Below, in pieces: positions 6,364 through 14,080 of a stretch of DNA of 27,065 bases. Both the position numbers and the translations under genes were made by a program. The notes under the pieces are model-generated. The model did no database searches and was not told the DNA's origin. It worked only from the letters and a program-made list of their open reading frames with translations. Source of the stretch: a bacterium (GTDB lineage Bacteria > CG03); the NCBI GenBank assembly GCA_013791675.1, contig VMTI01000281.1, positions 1 to 27,065 on the forward strand, in the 5' to 3' direction. Numbering within the stretch: the first letter of the stretch is position 1; every line of letters begins with the position of its first letter.

Positions 6364-6393
6364 TTGACATAATCAGCGGCTAGATAGTATAAT
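6364..6393 (+). promoter_or_regulatory. Near-consensus sigma-70 promoter of the M23-bactofilin operon
   Basis: TTGACA (6364-6369) and TATAAT (6388-6393) are both perfect boxes, 18 bp apart. The expected start point, near 6400, is only 1-2 nt before the ATG at 6402, so the mRNA would be effectively leaderless. Confidence 0.8.
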
Positions 6394-6401
6394 TATCCCT
6401 T

Positions 6402-7331
6402 ATGAGCAAAGAAAGCGTTAAACGTTATCATGTCCCCAAGAAGCAGTTTACGATTATGATACTGCCTCACGGAGGCCGGGGCGGAACACAGCTGACGATA
6501 TCTTATTTGTCGCTGTCTCTTGTCTGCATAATATGGTTCGGCATAACAGCGTCAGCCGCTTATTTTATCAGCGAACGCGTCAGAGTGGATGAAACGCAAA
6601 AAGCAAATACCGAACTAAAAAATAAAGTCACCAGCTTTAGTAAAAAAATGCACGACGCGCTGGAACTTATCACCGCAACAGCGGAACTGAACACTCATCT
6701 GAGAGGAATGCTCTCATTAGGGAATAAATCAAAAATTATAGAATACTCGGCCGCGGGCGGGCCATCGAAACTTGAAGATTTGCAGCTGTCTAAAATACTC
6801 CTCGAAACATCTCCTATGGAATCCGAAGAGCTGCTTGAAATGAATGAAAAGGAAATGCTCGCCGAAAGCTGGCAGGCTAAACTTGATTTTCGTGAAATTT
6901 CCCAATATCTGAATGAAAAAAGAATACTGGCCCGTTCCACTCCGGCAATATGGCCGACAATGGGGAGAGTAACAAGCCCTTTCGGCTTGAGATCTTCGCC
7001 TTTTACGGGGGGCAGCCAGTTTCACAGCGGTATTGATATCGCGAATCTGCAAGACACGCCTCTGCGGGCGACTGCCGATGGAAGAGTAGTGTTTGCCGGA
7101 TGGGCCGGCAATCTCGGTAAAACCGTCGTGGTATCTCACCGTCTGGGTTACACAACCTATTACGGACATTGCGACAATGTTTTTGTCAAACAGCATGACA
7201 AGGTTGAAAGAGGGCAGATAATCGCAAACATCGGCTGCACCGGGCGCGCAACCGGATATCATGTGCATTATGAAATAAAAAGATACGGGAAAGCGCTTAA
7301 TCCCACGTATTTTGTTAATAGGAGTTTTTAA
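6402..7331 (+). CDS. M23 family (LytM-type) peptidoglycan endopeptidase, membrane anchored
   Basis: This 309-residue protein has a cytoplasmic N-terminus, one membrane helix (about residues 34-56), a coiled-coil-rich linker (about 60-170) and a C-terminal LytM domain (about 185-305). The zinc and catalytic residues are all present: H208 and D212 (FHSGIDIA), H256 (YYGHCD), and H287 and H289 (HVHYE). It should cut peptide cross-links in the periplasm. There is no Shine-Dalgarno; the perfect promoter boxes put the transcript start at or next to the ATG. The bactofilin gene begins at the very next base after its stop. This pairing recurs in bacteria where bactofilins place M23 enzymes to shape the cell (CcmA/Csd in Helicobacter). 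Confidence 0.92.
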   Translation: MSKESVKRYHVPKKQFTIMILPHGGRGGTQLTISYLSLSLVCIIWFGITASAAYFISERVRVDETQKANTELKNKVTSFSKKMHDALELITATAELNTHLRGMLSLGNKSKIIEYSAAGGPSKLEDLQLSKILLETSPMESEELLEMNEKEMLAESWQAKLDFREISQYLNEKRILARSTPAIWPTMGRVTSPFGLRSSPFTGGSQFHSGIDIANLQDTPLRATADGRVVFAGWAGNLGKTVVVSHRLGYTTYYGHCDNVFVKQHDKVERGQIIANIGCTGRATGYHVHYEIKRYGKALNPTYFVNRSF

Positions 7332-7715
7332 ATGTTTGGTTCAAAAAAAATTGAAAAAAAAATCGGACGTATTGAAACGGTTATCGGGCATGAAAGTGTT
7401 ATAACCGGCACAGTTGCCACCAAGGGGTCTCTCAAAATCGACGGGCTTATAAATGGCGGAATAGAGCAGGCGGATGCCGTTATTGTCGGCGACACCGGAA
7501 AAATAATAGGCGATATCACCGCTCAAACGGTTATTATCAGCGGAGAAGTGGAAGGAAATATTCACTCTTACATATCAATAGAACTGATGGAAGACGGTAA
7601 AATAATAGGCAATATAAAAACCTCACAGATATCCATAAACGAAGGGGCTTTTTTCGAGGGCAATGTCACTATGGAAAAAGCCGCCGCTCTTCCGAAAAAC
7701 GAGACAGACGACTAA
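7332..7715 (+). CDS. Bactofilin
   Basis: This 127-residue protein has the bactofilin domain (about residues 15-110): repeated short hydrophobic strands with glycine turns (SVITGTVATKGSLKIDGLI, then GDTGKIIGDITAQTVIISG, then EDGKIIGNIKTSQISI). These form a right-handed beta-helix that polymerises without nucleotide. The N-terminal MFGSKKIEKK may contact membrane. It is expected to scaffold the M23 peptidase encoded immediately upstream. Its TAA overlaps the stop codon of the convergent lipoprotein gene (CTAA at 7712-7715). An inverted repeat at 7723-7731/7742-7750 just beyond may end its transcript but lacks a T-run. Confidence 0.93.
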   Translation: MFGSKKIEKKIGRIETVIGHESVITGTVATKGSLKIDGLINGGIEQADAVIVGDTGKIIGDITAQTVIISGEVEGNIHSYISIELMEDGKIIGNIKTSQISINEGAFFEGNVTMEKAAALPKNETDD

Positions 7716-8305
7716 TCAAGCGAGAGAAGAGCGCGGGCTATCTCTTCTCTTATGGCGGAATTACCAGTTTCCATAAACAGGTTTTTGAGAACTGATTTGG
7801 CTTTTATTTCACGCAGCGTCCTGACCGAGCGGACGCGCAACTCATTTTTTTCGTTTTCGCTGGAGATAATGGAAGAAAGCATCTCCGCGAAATTTTTATC
7901 GTTCAGATAACCCGCCATATCTATGCACCAGTATCGGAATTTCCAGTAATATAGCTCGTTTTTCTTGGTACTCCACAAATTTTTGCCTTCAATAGCATCG
8001 GCTATAAACGGCACGGCGGCTTTTGGATTATCCAGCAAAACGATAGATTCTTTGAGTGTGCTTATTCCCAGGCTCTCAAGCGAAGCGCCCGACGAAGCTT
8101 TGAGCATTACTTTTTCCAAGGCATCCATGACAGCTTTTTTCTCCCGCTCCGGAATATTCTGTTTCTTTTCTGACCAATAATCGCGCGGAACCTCAGGCGG
8201 TAAAATTATTTTCTTCCCCACACCGGCGCAGCCCGCCATAAAAACAGCAGCCAGCGCGGTCAGAATAAAGCGCACGGCAATACGGCCAATTTGATTTTCT
8301 GTCAT
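7712..8305 (-). CDS. Lipoprotein with HEAT-like helical repeats
   Basis: With the start at 8305, the 197-residue product has a lipoprotein signal (RFILTALAAVFMAGC, so lipidation near residue 22). An alpha-helical region follows, ending in short repeats (LRVRSVRTLREIKAKSVLKN, then NSAIREEIARALLSLD) like HEAT repeats. It is probably a periplasm-facing outer-membrane lipoprotein; no specific function is recognised. The frame is open further upstream, but the extra 42 residues would put a second hydrophobic segment before the signal, so 8305 is preferred. No Shine-Dalgarno is visible. A TATATT box at 8316-8321 would give a leader of only a few nt. Confidence 0.7.
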   Translation of the reverse strand: MTENQIGRIAVRFILTALAAVFMAGCAGVGKKIILPPEVPRDYWSEKKQNIPEREKKAVMDALEKVMLKASSGASLESLGISTLKESIVLLDNPKAAVPFIADAIEGKNLWSTKKNELYYWKFRYWCIDMAGYLNDKNFAEMLSSIISSENEKNELRVRSVRTLREIKAKSVLKNLFMETGNSAIREEIARALLSLD

Positions 8306-8372
8306 TTTATTGTAGAATATATCATAAAATTTGAGAAAATAACATAAAATTTTCGTCAGGGGGAATAAATTT

Positions 8373-9059
8373 ATGGAATTTGTAAGAAAGCACGCCAAGA
8401 CCATTCTCAGCGTTATCGCGGCTATTTTCATAGTGGGCCTTTTTTATATGAATTATCAGGCTCAGGGTCCCACGGTCGTAAAAGTAAATAAGACCAAGAT
8501 AAGTTACGATGATTATCACAAATCTTTTACACAACGCCTGGACAGAGAGCGTGATGAAAGCGAGAAAACTCTCAGCGCCGACGATATCAGCAGTATAAAG
8601 CAAAACGTTCTCGCGCAAATGGTGCAGGACGAGCTTATAATGCAGCGCGCTAAAAAATTCGGCGTAAAAGTACCCGACGAAATTATTTCATCCTCCATAA
8701 TGTCAATGAAAGCTTTCCAGCAGGACGGGGCCTTTAACCAAACCATATACAGCAGAGTACTCGCCATGTATTATAAAATGTCCCGTTACGACTTTGAGGA
8801 AAATTTAAGAAATTCTATTAAAAAACAATTTTTCAGAGATCTGACGCTATCTTCCGCCAAAGTTTCCCCCATGGAAGTGGCGCTCATATTCAAATCATCT
8901 TTTCCGAAGGAAAATTTTGAGGAAAAAAAAGCGGAATTTAAAAACACATTGATAAACGAAAAACGCTCACTTATATATTACGGCTGGATGGACGACATGA
9001 TAAAAAACTCCGAGATAATTAACAATCTTCCAAAAATAGAAGCCCAAACCTCTATGTAA
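8373..9059 (+). CDS. Membrane-anchored SurA-N-like protein without a PPIase domain
   Basis: This 228-residue protein has one N-terminal membrane helix (residues 11-29). It then follows the SurA/PpiD N-terminal chaperone pattern: VVKVNKTKISYDDYHKSF, IKQNVLAQMVQDELIMQRAKK, then VPDEIISSSIMSM and FNQTIYSRVLA. SurA and PpiD help outer-membrane proteins fold. Here the parvulin-type isomerase domain is missing and the protein ends in a charged helix. CAGGGGGA precedes the ATG. It is divergent from the lipoprotein gene, sharing a 67-bp intergenic region. A dispersed repeat follows its stop codon directly. Confidence 0.75.
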   Translation: MEFVRKHAKTILSVIAAIFIVGLFYMNYQAQGPTVVKVNKTKISYDDYHKSFTQRLDRERDESEKTLSADDISSIKQNVLAQMVQDELIMQRAKKFGVKVPDEIISSSIMSMKAFQQDGAFNQTIYSRVLAMYYKMSRYDFEENLRNSIKKQFFRDLTLSSAKVSPMEVALIFKSSFPKENFEEKKAEFKNTLINEKRSLIYYGWMDDMIKNSEIINNLPKIEAQTSM

Positions 9060-9108
9060 TTCCCCTTTTTTGCAAAAGGGGTGTCTCGCCCATGGGGCGA
9101 GACGGGGT
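9058..9108. repeat. Dispersed palindromic repeat, copy C, possible bidirectional terminator
   Basis: Two strong hairpins sit between convergent genes: CCCCTTTT/AAAAGGGG (9062-9069/9074-9081) and GTCTCGCCC/GGGCGAGAC (9083-9091/9095-9103, a perfect 9-bp stem with a 3-base loop). Related copies are at 2591-2640 and 6031-6076. Its position between convergent stops suits transcript termination. Confidence 0.65.
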
Positions 9109-9157
9109 ATTAGTGTTTAGTTTTTTTCCGCTATTGACGATATCCGGCCGTGCCTTA

Positions 9158-10066
9158 TCAGAATTTTGCCGTCAGCGTAAAAAGATGGCTCTGTCCTAAA
9201 TACTTGTGAAATGAGAACGCATAGTCAAAAATAAAATTATTATACACCGCGCCGAAGCCAGCCGAAGGGCGCAGAATATCCTGATAACTCAAACCGCCTC
9301 TCAACAAAAGCGGCGCGACCGGATATTCAATGCCGGCAGCCAGCAATTTATTTTCCTCGGCGCTTTTTTCAATGTCTCCGTTAATCGTGAATTCATCAAA
9401 GCGGTAAGCGAACCCCGCCGAGGCCGTGAGAGGCAGGGGGCTTTCCGATATTTTTTTACCTAAGTTTCTCACGCTTGTCGCGAGAGATAAATTTTCATTG
9501 ACATCTTTCAGCACTCCGGCGTCAAGCGCGGCCGCCTCCGAAAGATTGCCATCTATGCTTTCACTGATATTTTTAACTGTCATCCCCGCAGTATAATCTC
9601 CGGAAAGAAAAGCGTAAGACAGAAATACGCTTTTGTCATTCACGCCGAAACTGCCTGTTTTTACGCCCGTAAGCATGTCCCTCCTGTCTTCGTCGCTTGA
9701 AAAACTGCGTATCCCAAGGCATAGAAAATTATTTATTCTTTCCACGCCGTAAGAATCGCTGCTCTCAACTGAAAATGTGAATTTGGCGTCATTGAGCGAC
9801 AGATTGTCAAAATACATGAGATGCGAAAACTGAAGAGAGGTCGGCTCGTCATACAGGGAAGCGGGATTGGACTCTATAAAGTCCGTGCCTCTAAGCGCCG
9901 TTCCTCCTCCTCCGAGAGCAAGTTTCCGGGCGGAAAGAGTCACGCGCATAAATGCGGCGCCGGACTCCCCCGGCGAAACATCAAAAAAACCGGCATGGAC
10001 GAAAGAAGAAGTTGTTAAAAAAAGAGCTATTAGATTTATGGTGAGAAATTTTTTCGCCGTTTTCAT
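9158..10066 (-). CDS. PorV/PorQ-family outer-membrane beta-barrel protein
   Basis: This 302-residue protein has a signal peptide (KKFLTINLIALFLTTSSFVHA). The typical PorV/UPF0164 start follows: GESGAAFMRVTLSARKLALG, then GGGTALRGTDFIESNPASLY. After that come alternating amphipathic strands, ending in an aromatic FTLTAKF terminus as in barrel proteins. In Bacteroidetes PorV carries type IX secretion substrates to the PorU peptidase; in other phyla the role is unproven. Its ATG overlaps the stop of the upstream subtilase (ATGA, 10063-10066). That tight coupling suggests it exports or anchors that peptidase. Confidence 0.85.
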   Translation of the reverse strand: MKTAKKFLTINLIALFLTTSSFVHAGFFDVSPGESGAAFMRVTLSARKLALGGGGTALRGTDFIESNPASLYDEPTSLQFSHLMYFDNLSLNDAKFTFSVESSDSYGVERINNFLCLGIRSFSSDEDRRDMLTGVKTGSFGVNDKSVFLSYAFLSGDYTAGMTVKNISESIDGNLSEAAALDAGVLKDVNENLSLATSVRNLGKKISESPLPLTASAGFAYRFDEFTINGDIEKSAEENKLLAAGIEYPVAPLLLRGGLSYQDILRPSAGFGAVYNNFIFDYAFSFHKYLGQSHLFTLTAKF

Positions 10067-11535
10067 TTTATCACTGTAAAATGGCCTTTGCTTTGGCCGA
10101 TGTTCGTTTCCGCAAAATAAAAATAAATTCCCGAGGCGATATTTTCACCGCGGCTGTTTTTCCCATCCCAGCTCACCAGCTGGCTTGAGGGATAATATGA
10201 TGACTGATCCAGCTTTATTATTTCCTGCCCTGTTAAATCGAAGATTCTCACGGCGTTTACCGATGAAGGCGCGGGGCTGAAAGCGAATTTCATTTTTACT
10301 CCTGAATTCGCTATTAAGGGGTTGGGAAAAGCTGTTACTTTTTGGGCCAGCGTCGTAATATGGGCGTTAAGATTTTCTATACATGTTTTTGCGTTTATGA
10401 CGCCGTAACCGCGCTCGTTTGTACGATTAGGATAATCCGAACCCGAACGCCTTATAGCTTCGGCGACATCCCCCGGCCCGTAATCCGGCCTTATGGATAA
10501 AACAATTGAAGCCAGCCCCGCAACGAACGGACAGGCCATTGAAGTGCCCTTCCATGAATCATAGATATCTGAAGGCACTGTGCTCAATATGGCTACGCCG
10601 GGCGCAAGAACATCAAGATTTGAATCGTAATTGCTGAATGACGCTCTGGTTCCCGCCGAATTAGAAGCACCGACGGCGAAAGTCGTAGAGAGTGCCGCGG
10701 GATATGAAATATAGGGGGTGTTGTCATTTCCGGATGCTGCCGCTATAAAAACCCCATAATTAAAAGTGTATTGACAAGCATCTGCTACTGTGGGCATGTA
10801 AACAGTATCACCGAGACTCATATTTATCACTTGCGCTCCGTTTCTCACTGCCCATAAAATAGCTTCAGCTAAATCGGCTTCATCGCCGTAGCCGTCAGAA
10901 TCTAAAACTTTTAAGGCCATGATTTTTGAATTTATTGAAACTCCCGATATTCCTGTGCCGTTATTTGTCGCCGCCGCGGCAATGCCGGAAACGTGTGTTC
11001 CGTGGCCATCATCGTCCATAGGGTCATTATCATTATTAACGAAATCATAACCGTGATAGCCCTGAGGGGATGTCCACATTTTTGCAACAATATCTTCGTG
11101 ATTATAATCCACGCCGCTGTCTATCACGGCGATTAGGATATCAGCCGAACCCGAACTGCCTTCTATATTCCAGGCCTGATCCATGTTAATGCCGTTGGCG
11201 CCGTTCAGGCCCCACTGGGAATTGTCGATGTATTTAGGGTCGTTTGGAGCGCACGCTCTTACCCGACGGCTTTTATAGCAGTATTGCGTTTCATCAAAGC
11301 CGCTGTAAAATTTTACGGCTTCAAGGGCTGCTGTGTTTGAAGGAAATTTAATTCTCCACACGGATATTTCTTCCATAAGAGAAACAGCTGACGGCGTTGA
11401 AAGACTTATTATATTTTTCTGCGTATTTTCAGGAGTGCCGTCTTTGAATTTAAGAAGAACATTTATGGGATCGGCAATAGCAACGGTATGAAAAAAGAAG
11501 AGTGATATAATCGCGAACCAGCGGAATTTAAACAT
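10063..11535 (-). CDS. Secreted S8 subtilisin-like protease with a FlgD/T9SS-like C-terminal domain
   Basis: This 490-residue protein has a signal peptide (MFKFRWFAIISLFFFHTVAIA), a propeptide-like region (about 25-100) and a subtilase domain (about 105-385). The triad is D139 (VIDSGVD), H178 (GHGTHVSG) and S332 (GTSMACPF), with oxyanion N270 (ASGND). The last 90 residues form a beta domain: TAFPNPL, then VRIFDLTGQEI, VSWDGKNSRGE and ASGIYFYFAE. This looks like the FlgD-type/T9SS type A sorting domain placed at the end of exported proteins. The product should be an exported, possibly surface-attached protease. It overlaps lptG by 8 bp and porV by 4 bp. Confidence 0.92.
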   Translation of the reverse strand: MFKFRWFAIISLFFFHTVAIADPINVLLKFKDGTPENTQKNIISLSTPSAVSLMEEISVWRIKFPSNTAALEAVKFYSGFDETQYCYKSRRVRACAPNDPKYIDNSQWGLNGANGINMDQAWNIEGSSGSADILIAVIDSGVDYNHEDIVAKMWTSPQGYHGYDFVNNDNDPMDDDGHGTHVSGIAAAATNNGTGISGVSINSKIMALKVLDSDGYGDEADLAEAILWAVRNGAQVINMSLGDTVYMPTVADACQYTFNYGVFIAAASGNDNTPYISYPAALSTTFAVGASNSAGTRASFSNYDSNLDVLAPGVAILSTVPSDIYDSWKGTSMACPFVAGLASIVLSIRPDYGPGDVAEAIRRSGSDYPNRTNERGYGVINAKTCIENLNAHITTLAQKVTAFPNPLIANSGVKMKFAFSPAPSSVNAVRIFDLTGQEIIKLDQSSYYPSSQLVSWDGKNSRGENIASGIYFYFAETNIGQSKGHFTVIK

Positions 11536-12619
11536 TTTTCTTTTTCATAAAATAAAACCCAGCCGCAACAAAAATTATATTTACTCCCCATGCGCCTATC
11601 CACGGGGGGAGCGCTCCTGTTTCGCCGAACGACAGTCCGAGGGAGTAAAGTCCCCAATAGGTGAAACACACAACCATACTCAGGGCAACAGCGAACACTC
11701 TTCCAATATGACTGAAATAAATACCTATGGGGAAACCTATTACGATAACAACCAGAGCGGACAGTGCGGATGAAACGCGGGAATGAAAATCAATTCTTTC
11801 CTGATGCGACGGAATTCCAGCTTTTTTAAGTTCCTCAATATGTTTTTTAAGTCGGAAAAACCTCATTTCCCTGTATGAAACGGTCTTTATAATAAAATCT
11901 CCGGGGGTTTGAGGAAAATTGAAAACACGCGATTTAAAACTTTCTTCTTTCAGAAGTTCGCCGCCGCTATCCCATGTTCTTACAAAACCGTCCCTGAGAT
12001 CCCAGCCGTTTTTATAAATGAAGGCGCGTGCAAAAATATTTTCCGCGCCCTTTTCATTTATCGTATCCAGATTGAAATTACTGCCGGTGAGCTTGGCGGA
12101 ATCGTAAAAACCTATGTAATAAAAGTATTTTCCAGCGCCGGATTCGTCTTTTGTATGATAAACCAGATTAAAGTAGCGCCCCTGCGGCGGCGCCGCTTTT
12201 TGCTTTTGTATGACGACATTATAATAGCGGTAGGCCTCCTTTGCGGCCACTCTGGCCACGAACTCATCCGTGAGAAACATAAGCCCCGCAATAACGAACG
12301 CCACGGCGATAAAAGGCTGCATAAGGGTAATCATAGAGACGCCCGAGGTTTCTATTGCCGTCAACTCATTGCGCCTTTTAAGTTCCGTTATAGTCATAAC
12401 AAGAGCAAGAAGTATGGAAATTGGAAGCGCCTGCAAAAACCAGGCAGGGCTTTTGCAGGAAAGAAAATAAATAATCTGTTTCACGGAAGCCCCGTATTCG
12501 GAAAAAACATTCAGCCGTATTATCAGGCCCGAAAAGATAAAAAGACTCATAAATCCGGAGGCGGCTATAAAAAAAGATTTTCCGAATCGTCTCAGCAGAT
12601 ATTTTAAAAAAATTTTCAT
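11528..12619 (-). CDS. lptG: LptG-like permease of LPS transport (YjgP/YjgQ family)
   Basis: With the start at 12619 this is a 363-residue protein with the LptF/G layout. Three membrane helices lie in the N-terminal 120 residues, around PISILLALVMTITELKRRNE and LTAIETSGVS. A periplasmic jellyroll-like domain (about 140-260) and three C-terminal helices follow. It should form the inner-membrane channel of the Lpt exporter with LptF and the ATPase LptB, which is not in this window. The start overlaps the lptF stop by 4 bp (ATGA); a longer frame to 12688 would lie inside lptF. It is called LptG rather than LptF mainly by gene order. Confidence 0.85.
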   Translation of the reverse strand: MKIFLKYLLRRFGKSFFIAASGFMSLFIFSGLIIRLNVFSEYGASVKQIIYFLSCKSPAWFLQALPISILLALVMTITELKRRNELTAIETSGVSMITLMQPFIAVAFVIAGLMFLTDEFVARVAAKEAYRYYNVVIQKQKAAPPQGRYFNLVYHTKDESGAGKYFYYIGFYDSAKLTGSNFNLDTINEKGAENIFARAFIYKNGWDLRDGFVRTWDSGGELLKEESFKSRVFNFPQTPGDFIIKTVSYREMRFFRLKKHIEELKKAGIPSHQERIDFHSRVSSALSALVVIVIGFPIGIYFSHIGRVFAVALSMVVCFTYWGLYSLGLSFGETGALPPWIGAWGVNIIFVAAGFYFMKKKNV

Positions 12620-13674
12620 AAAGCCAGAAGCGCTCCCATGCCGCATAATATATTCGGTATCCACACGGCTACAATTGGCGCCAGCCATCCTCCTTCGGCC
12701 ATATGCGTACAGATGCTGACGCCGAGATAATAAACGGTTATCAGCAAAACTGCCGCTCCTATGCCGGAGGCTTTTTTCGGAGATTTAAGTTTAATTCCCA
12801 GAAGAGCGCCCATGAGCGCGAGAAAAAGCGTTCCCCATGCTAAGGCATCCCGCATATAATATTCCATTTCCAGGTTATCCGCGCGGTGCCCGCTTTTTTT
12901 CATGTCATTTATTCTTTCGCGCAGTTGAAATGATTCAAGCTGAGAAATGTTTTTGCCGAGGTCGGCAAATTCAGGCGAATTAATAAAAAACGAATATTGA
13001 TCAAAATCTATTGTTGTAAGAAGAGAAAGATCTTTGCTGTCTTTCAATATCATCCGTCCGCGTTCAAGCGTTAAACCGGCTGAGCCGTTATCCTTTGTTT
13101 GAAAAGTGCCGGACCTGGCTGTGACGGCAACTGACGGAAAATTTCCGTCTCTGCGGTATATTCTTATATCCTTCATTGTCTTTGATGAAATTTTTCCCGC
13201 ATAGAAAATATAATCTCCGATTTTACTGAAAGCGCCTTCCTGAAAACGCAGTATATTTCGGGACAGTATTTCTCTGACGAGAACGGTCATTTCACGGCTA
13301 CTTTTGGGCGACAGCGTAGAATTGGAATAAAGCATAAAAATAGAAAAGAAAACGCCTGATATAAAAACGGATTTGAGTATAATTCTCGGATTGACGCCTG
13401 ATGACTGAAGTGCGAGTATTTCAGAATCGCCGGCGAGGCGGCTTATGGCGACAACCCATGAAAGAACAAAAGACACGGGTATAACGAATATGAAAGAAGA
13501 CGGTATGCCAACCCAAAAAATTTTCGCTATATCTCCTGGCCCCGCGCCTTTTACAATCAGTGAGGCAATAAAGCCCATGGCTTCATTCACTATAAAAATG
13601 CCGATTAGTATAAAAAACGAAGTGACAAACACCGGTAAAAACTCCTTGAATATGTAGCGGGAAAAAATACGCAT
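12616..13674 (-). CDS. lptF: LptF-like permease of LPS transport (YjgP/YjgQ family)
   Basis: From the ATG at 13674 this is a 352-residue protein starting MRIFSRYIFKEFLPVFV, the usual LptF opening. The signature IPVSFVLSWVVAISRLAGDS and EILALQSSGVNP lies before the periplasmic domain, and three C-terminal helices end the protein. In-frame ATGs at 13695 and 13707 are possible starts, and none has a Shine-Dalgarno. A promoter candidate (ATGACT 13733-13738, TATTAT 13711-13716, 16-bp spacing) would start transcription near 13704, which excludes 13707. It is the first gene of the lptF-lptG-subtilase-porV operon, all joined by 4-8 bp overlaps. Confidence 0.85.
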   Translation of the reverse strand: MRIFSRYIFKEFLPVFVTSFFILIGIFIVNEAMGFIASLIVKGAGPGDIAKIFWVGIPSSFIFVIPVSFVLSWVVAISRLAGDSEILALQSSGVNPRIILKSVFISGVFFSIFMLYSNSTLSPKSSREMTVLVREILSRNILRFQEGAFSKIGDYIFYAGKISSKTMKDIRIYRRDGNFPSVAVTARSGTFQTKDNGSAGLTLERGRMILKDSKDLSLLTTIDFDQYSFFINSPEFADLGKNISQLESFQLRERINDMKKSGHRADNLEMEYYMRDALAWGTLFLALMGALLGIKLKSPKKASGIGAAVLLITVYYLGVSICTHMAEGGWLAPIVAVWIPNILCGMGALLAL

Positions 13675-13710
13675 AGCGGGGTCAAAAACGCTCATATATT
13701 CGAGCATCCC

Positions 13711-13738
13711 ATAATAAAATTCTGATAGTTTTAGTCAT
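13711..13738 (-). promoter_or_regulatory. Candidate promoter of the lptF operon
   Basis: On the minus strand ATGACT (13733-13738) and TATTAT (13711-13716) are 16 bp apart. Transcription would begin close to 13704, giving a leader of about 10-30 nt depending on the start codon used. Confidence 0.35.
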
Positions 13739-13847
13739 ATCGTATGATGCAGATTAGCAAGTTTTGGAATATTTGCCAATAAATAAATTTCCAAATTGGA
13801 GCAGAAGCCTGTCTAATGTCAAGCAAAACGCTTGCAATTAATGAGAC

Positions 13848-14000
13848 CTAACCTGGATTATTCACACTGTATGTCATTTCGAAGGAGTTTTTACGACTGA
13901 GAAATCTAAGATTCCTCACGGAGCCTGCATTGAACGAAGTGAATGTGTTCGGAATGACAGACTGTTGTTTTTGTCATCGGAGTATGAATAATGCCAGCTA
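13848..14000. repeat. Palindromic dispersed element with imperfect terminal inverted repeats (MITE-like)
   Basis: This element fills much of the 370-bp gap between lptF and the next gene. Its ends are imperfect inverted repeats: CTGGATTATTCACACT on the left (13853-13868), against CTGGCATTATTCATACT read from the minus strand on the right (13981-13997). An inner pair, TGTCATTTCGAA (13872-13883) with TTCGGAATGACA (13949-13960), matches 11 of 12. The centre (AGAAATCTAAGATTCCTCAC, then AACGAAGTGAATGTG) resembles the dispersed repeats often mistranslated as HSERSEE-type peptides. No transposase is encoded. The right end recurs at 413-430. An 8-bp inverted repeat (14000-14007/14025-14032) follows. 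Confidence 0.65.
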
Positions 14001-14080
14001 AATGCATTGTCAAAACCTGACCCCATGCATTTATTGGTAAATTTTGTTAAAATGAAAAAGTTAATTGCAGGAGGTTTTTT

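Noticed and set aside
7722..7751. Inverted repeat after the bactofilin gene as an intrinsic terminator
   Set aside because: The stem is good (9 bp), but no T-run follows on either strand and it lies within the coding end of the convergent lipoprotein gene. It is mentioned only as a possible stem.
11909..12607. 232-codon open frame on the plus strand
   Set aside because: It lies wholly opposite lptG, has no ribosome-binding site, and its product is basic low-complexity sequence. lptG on the other strand is a clear family member.
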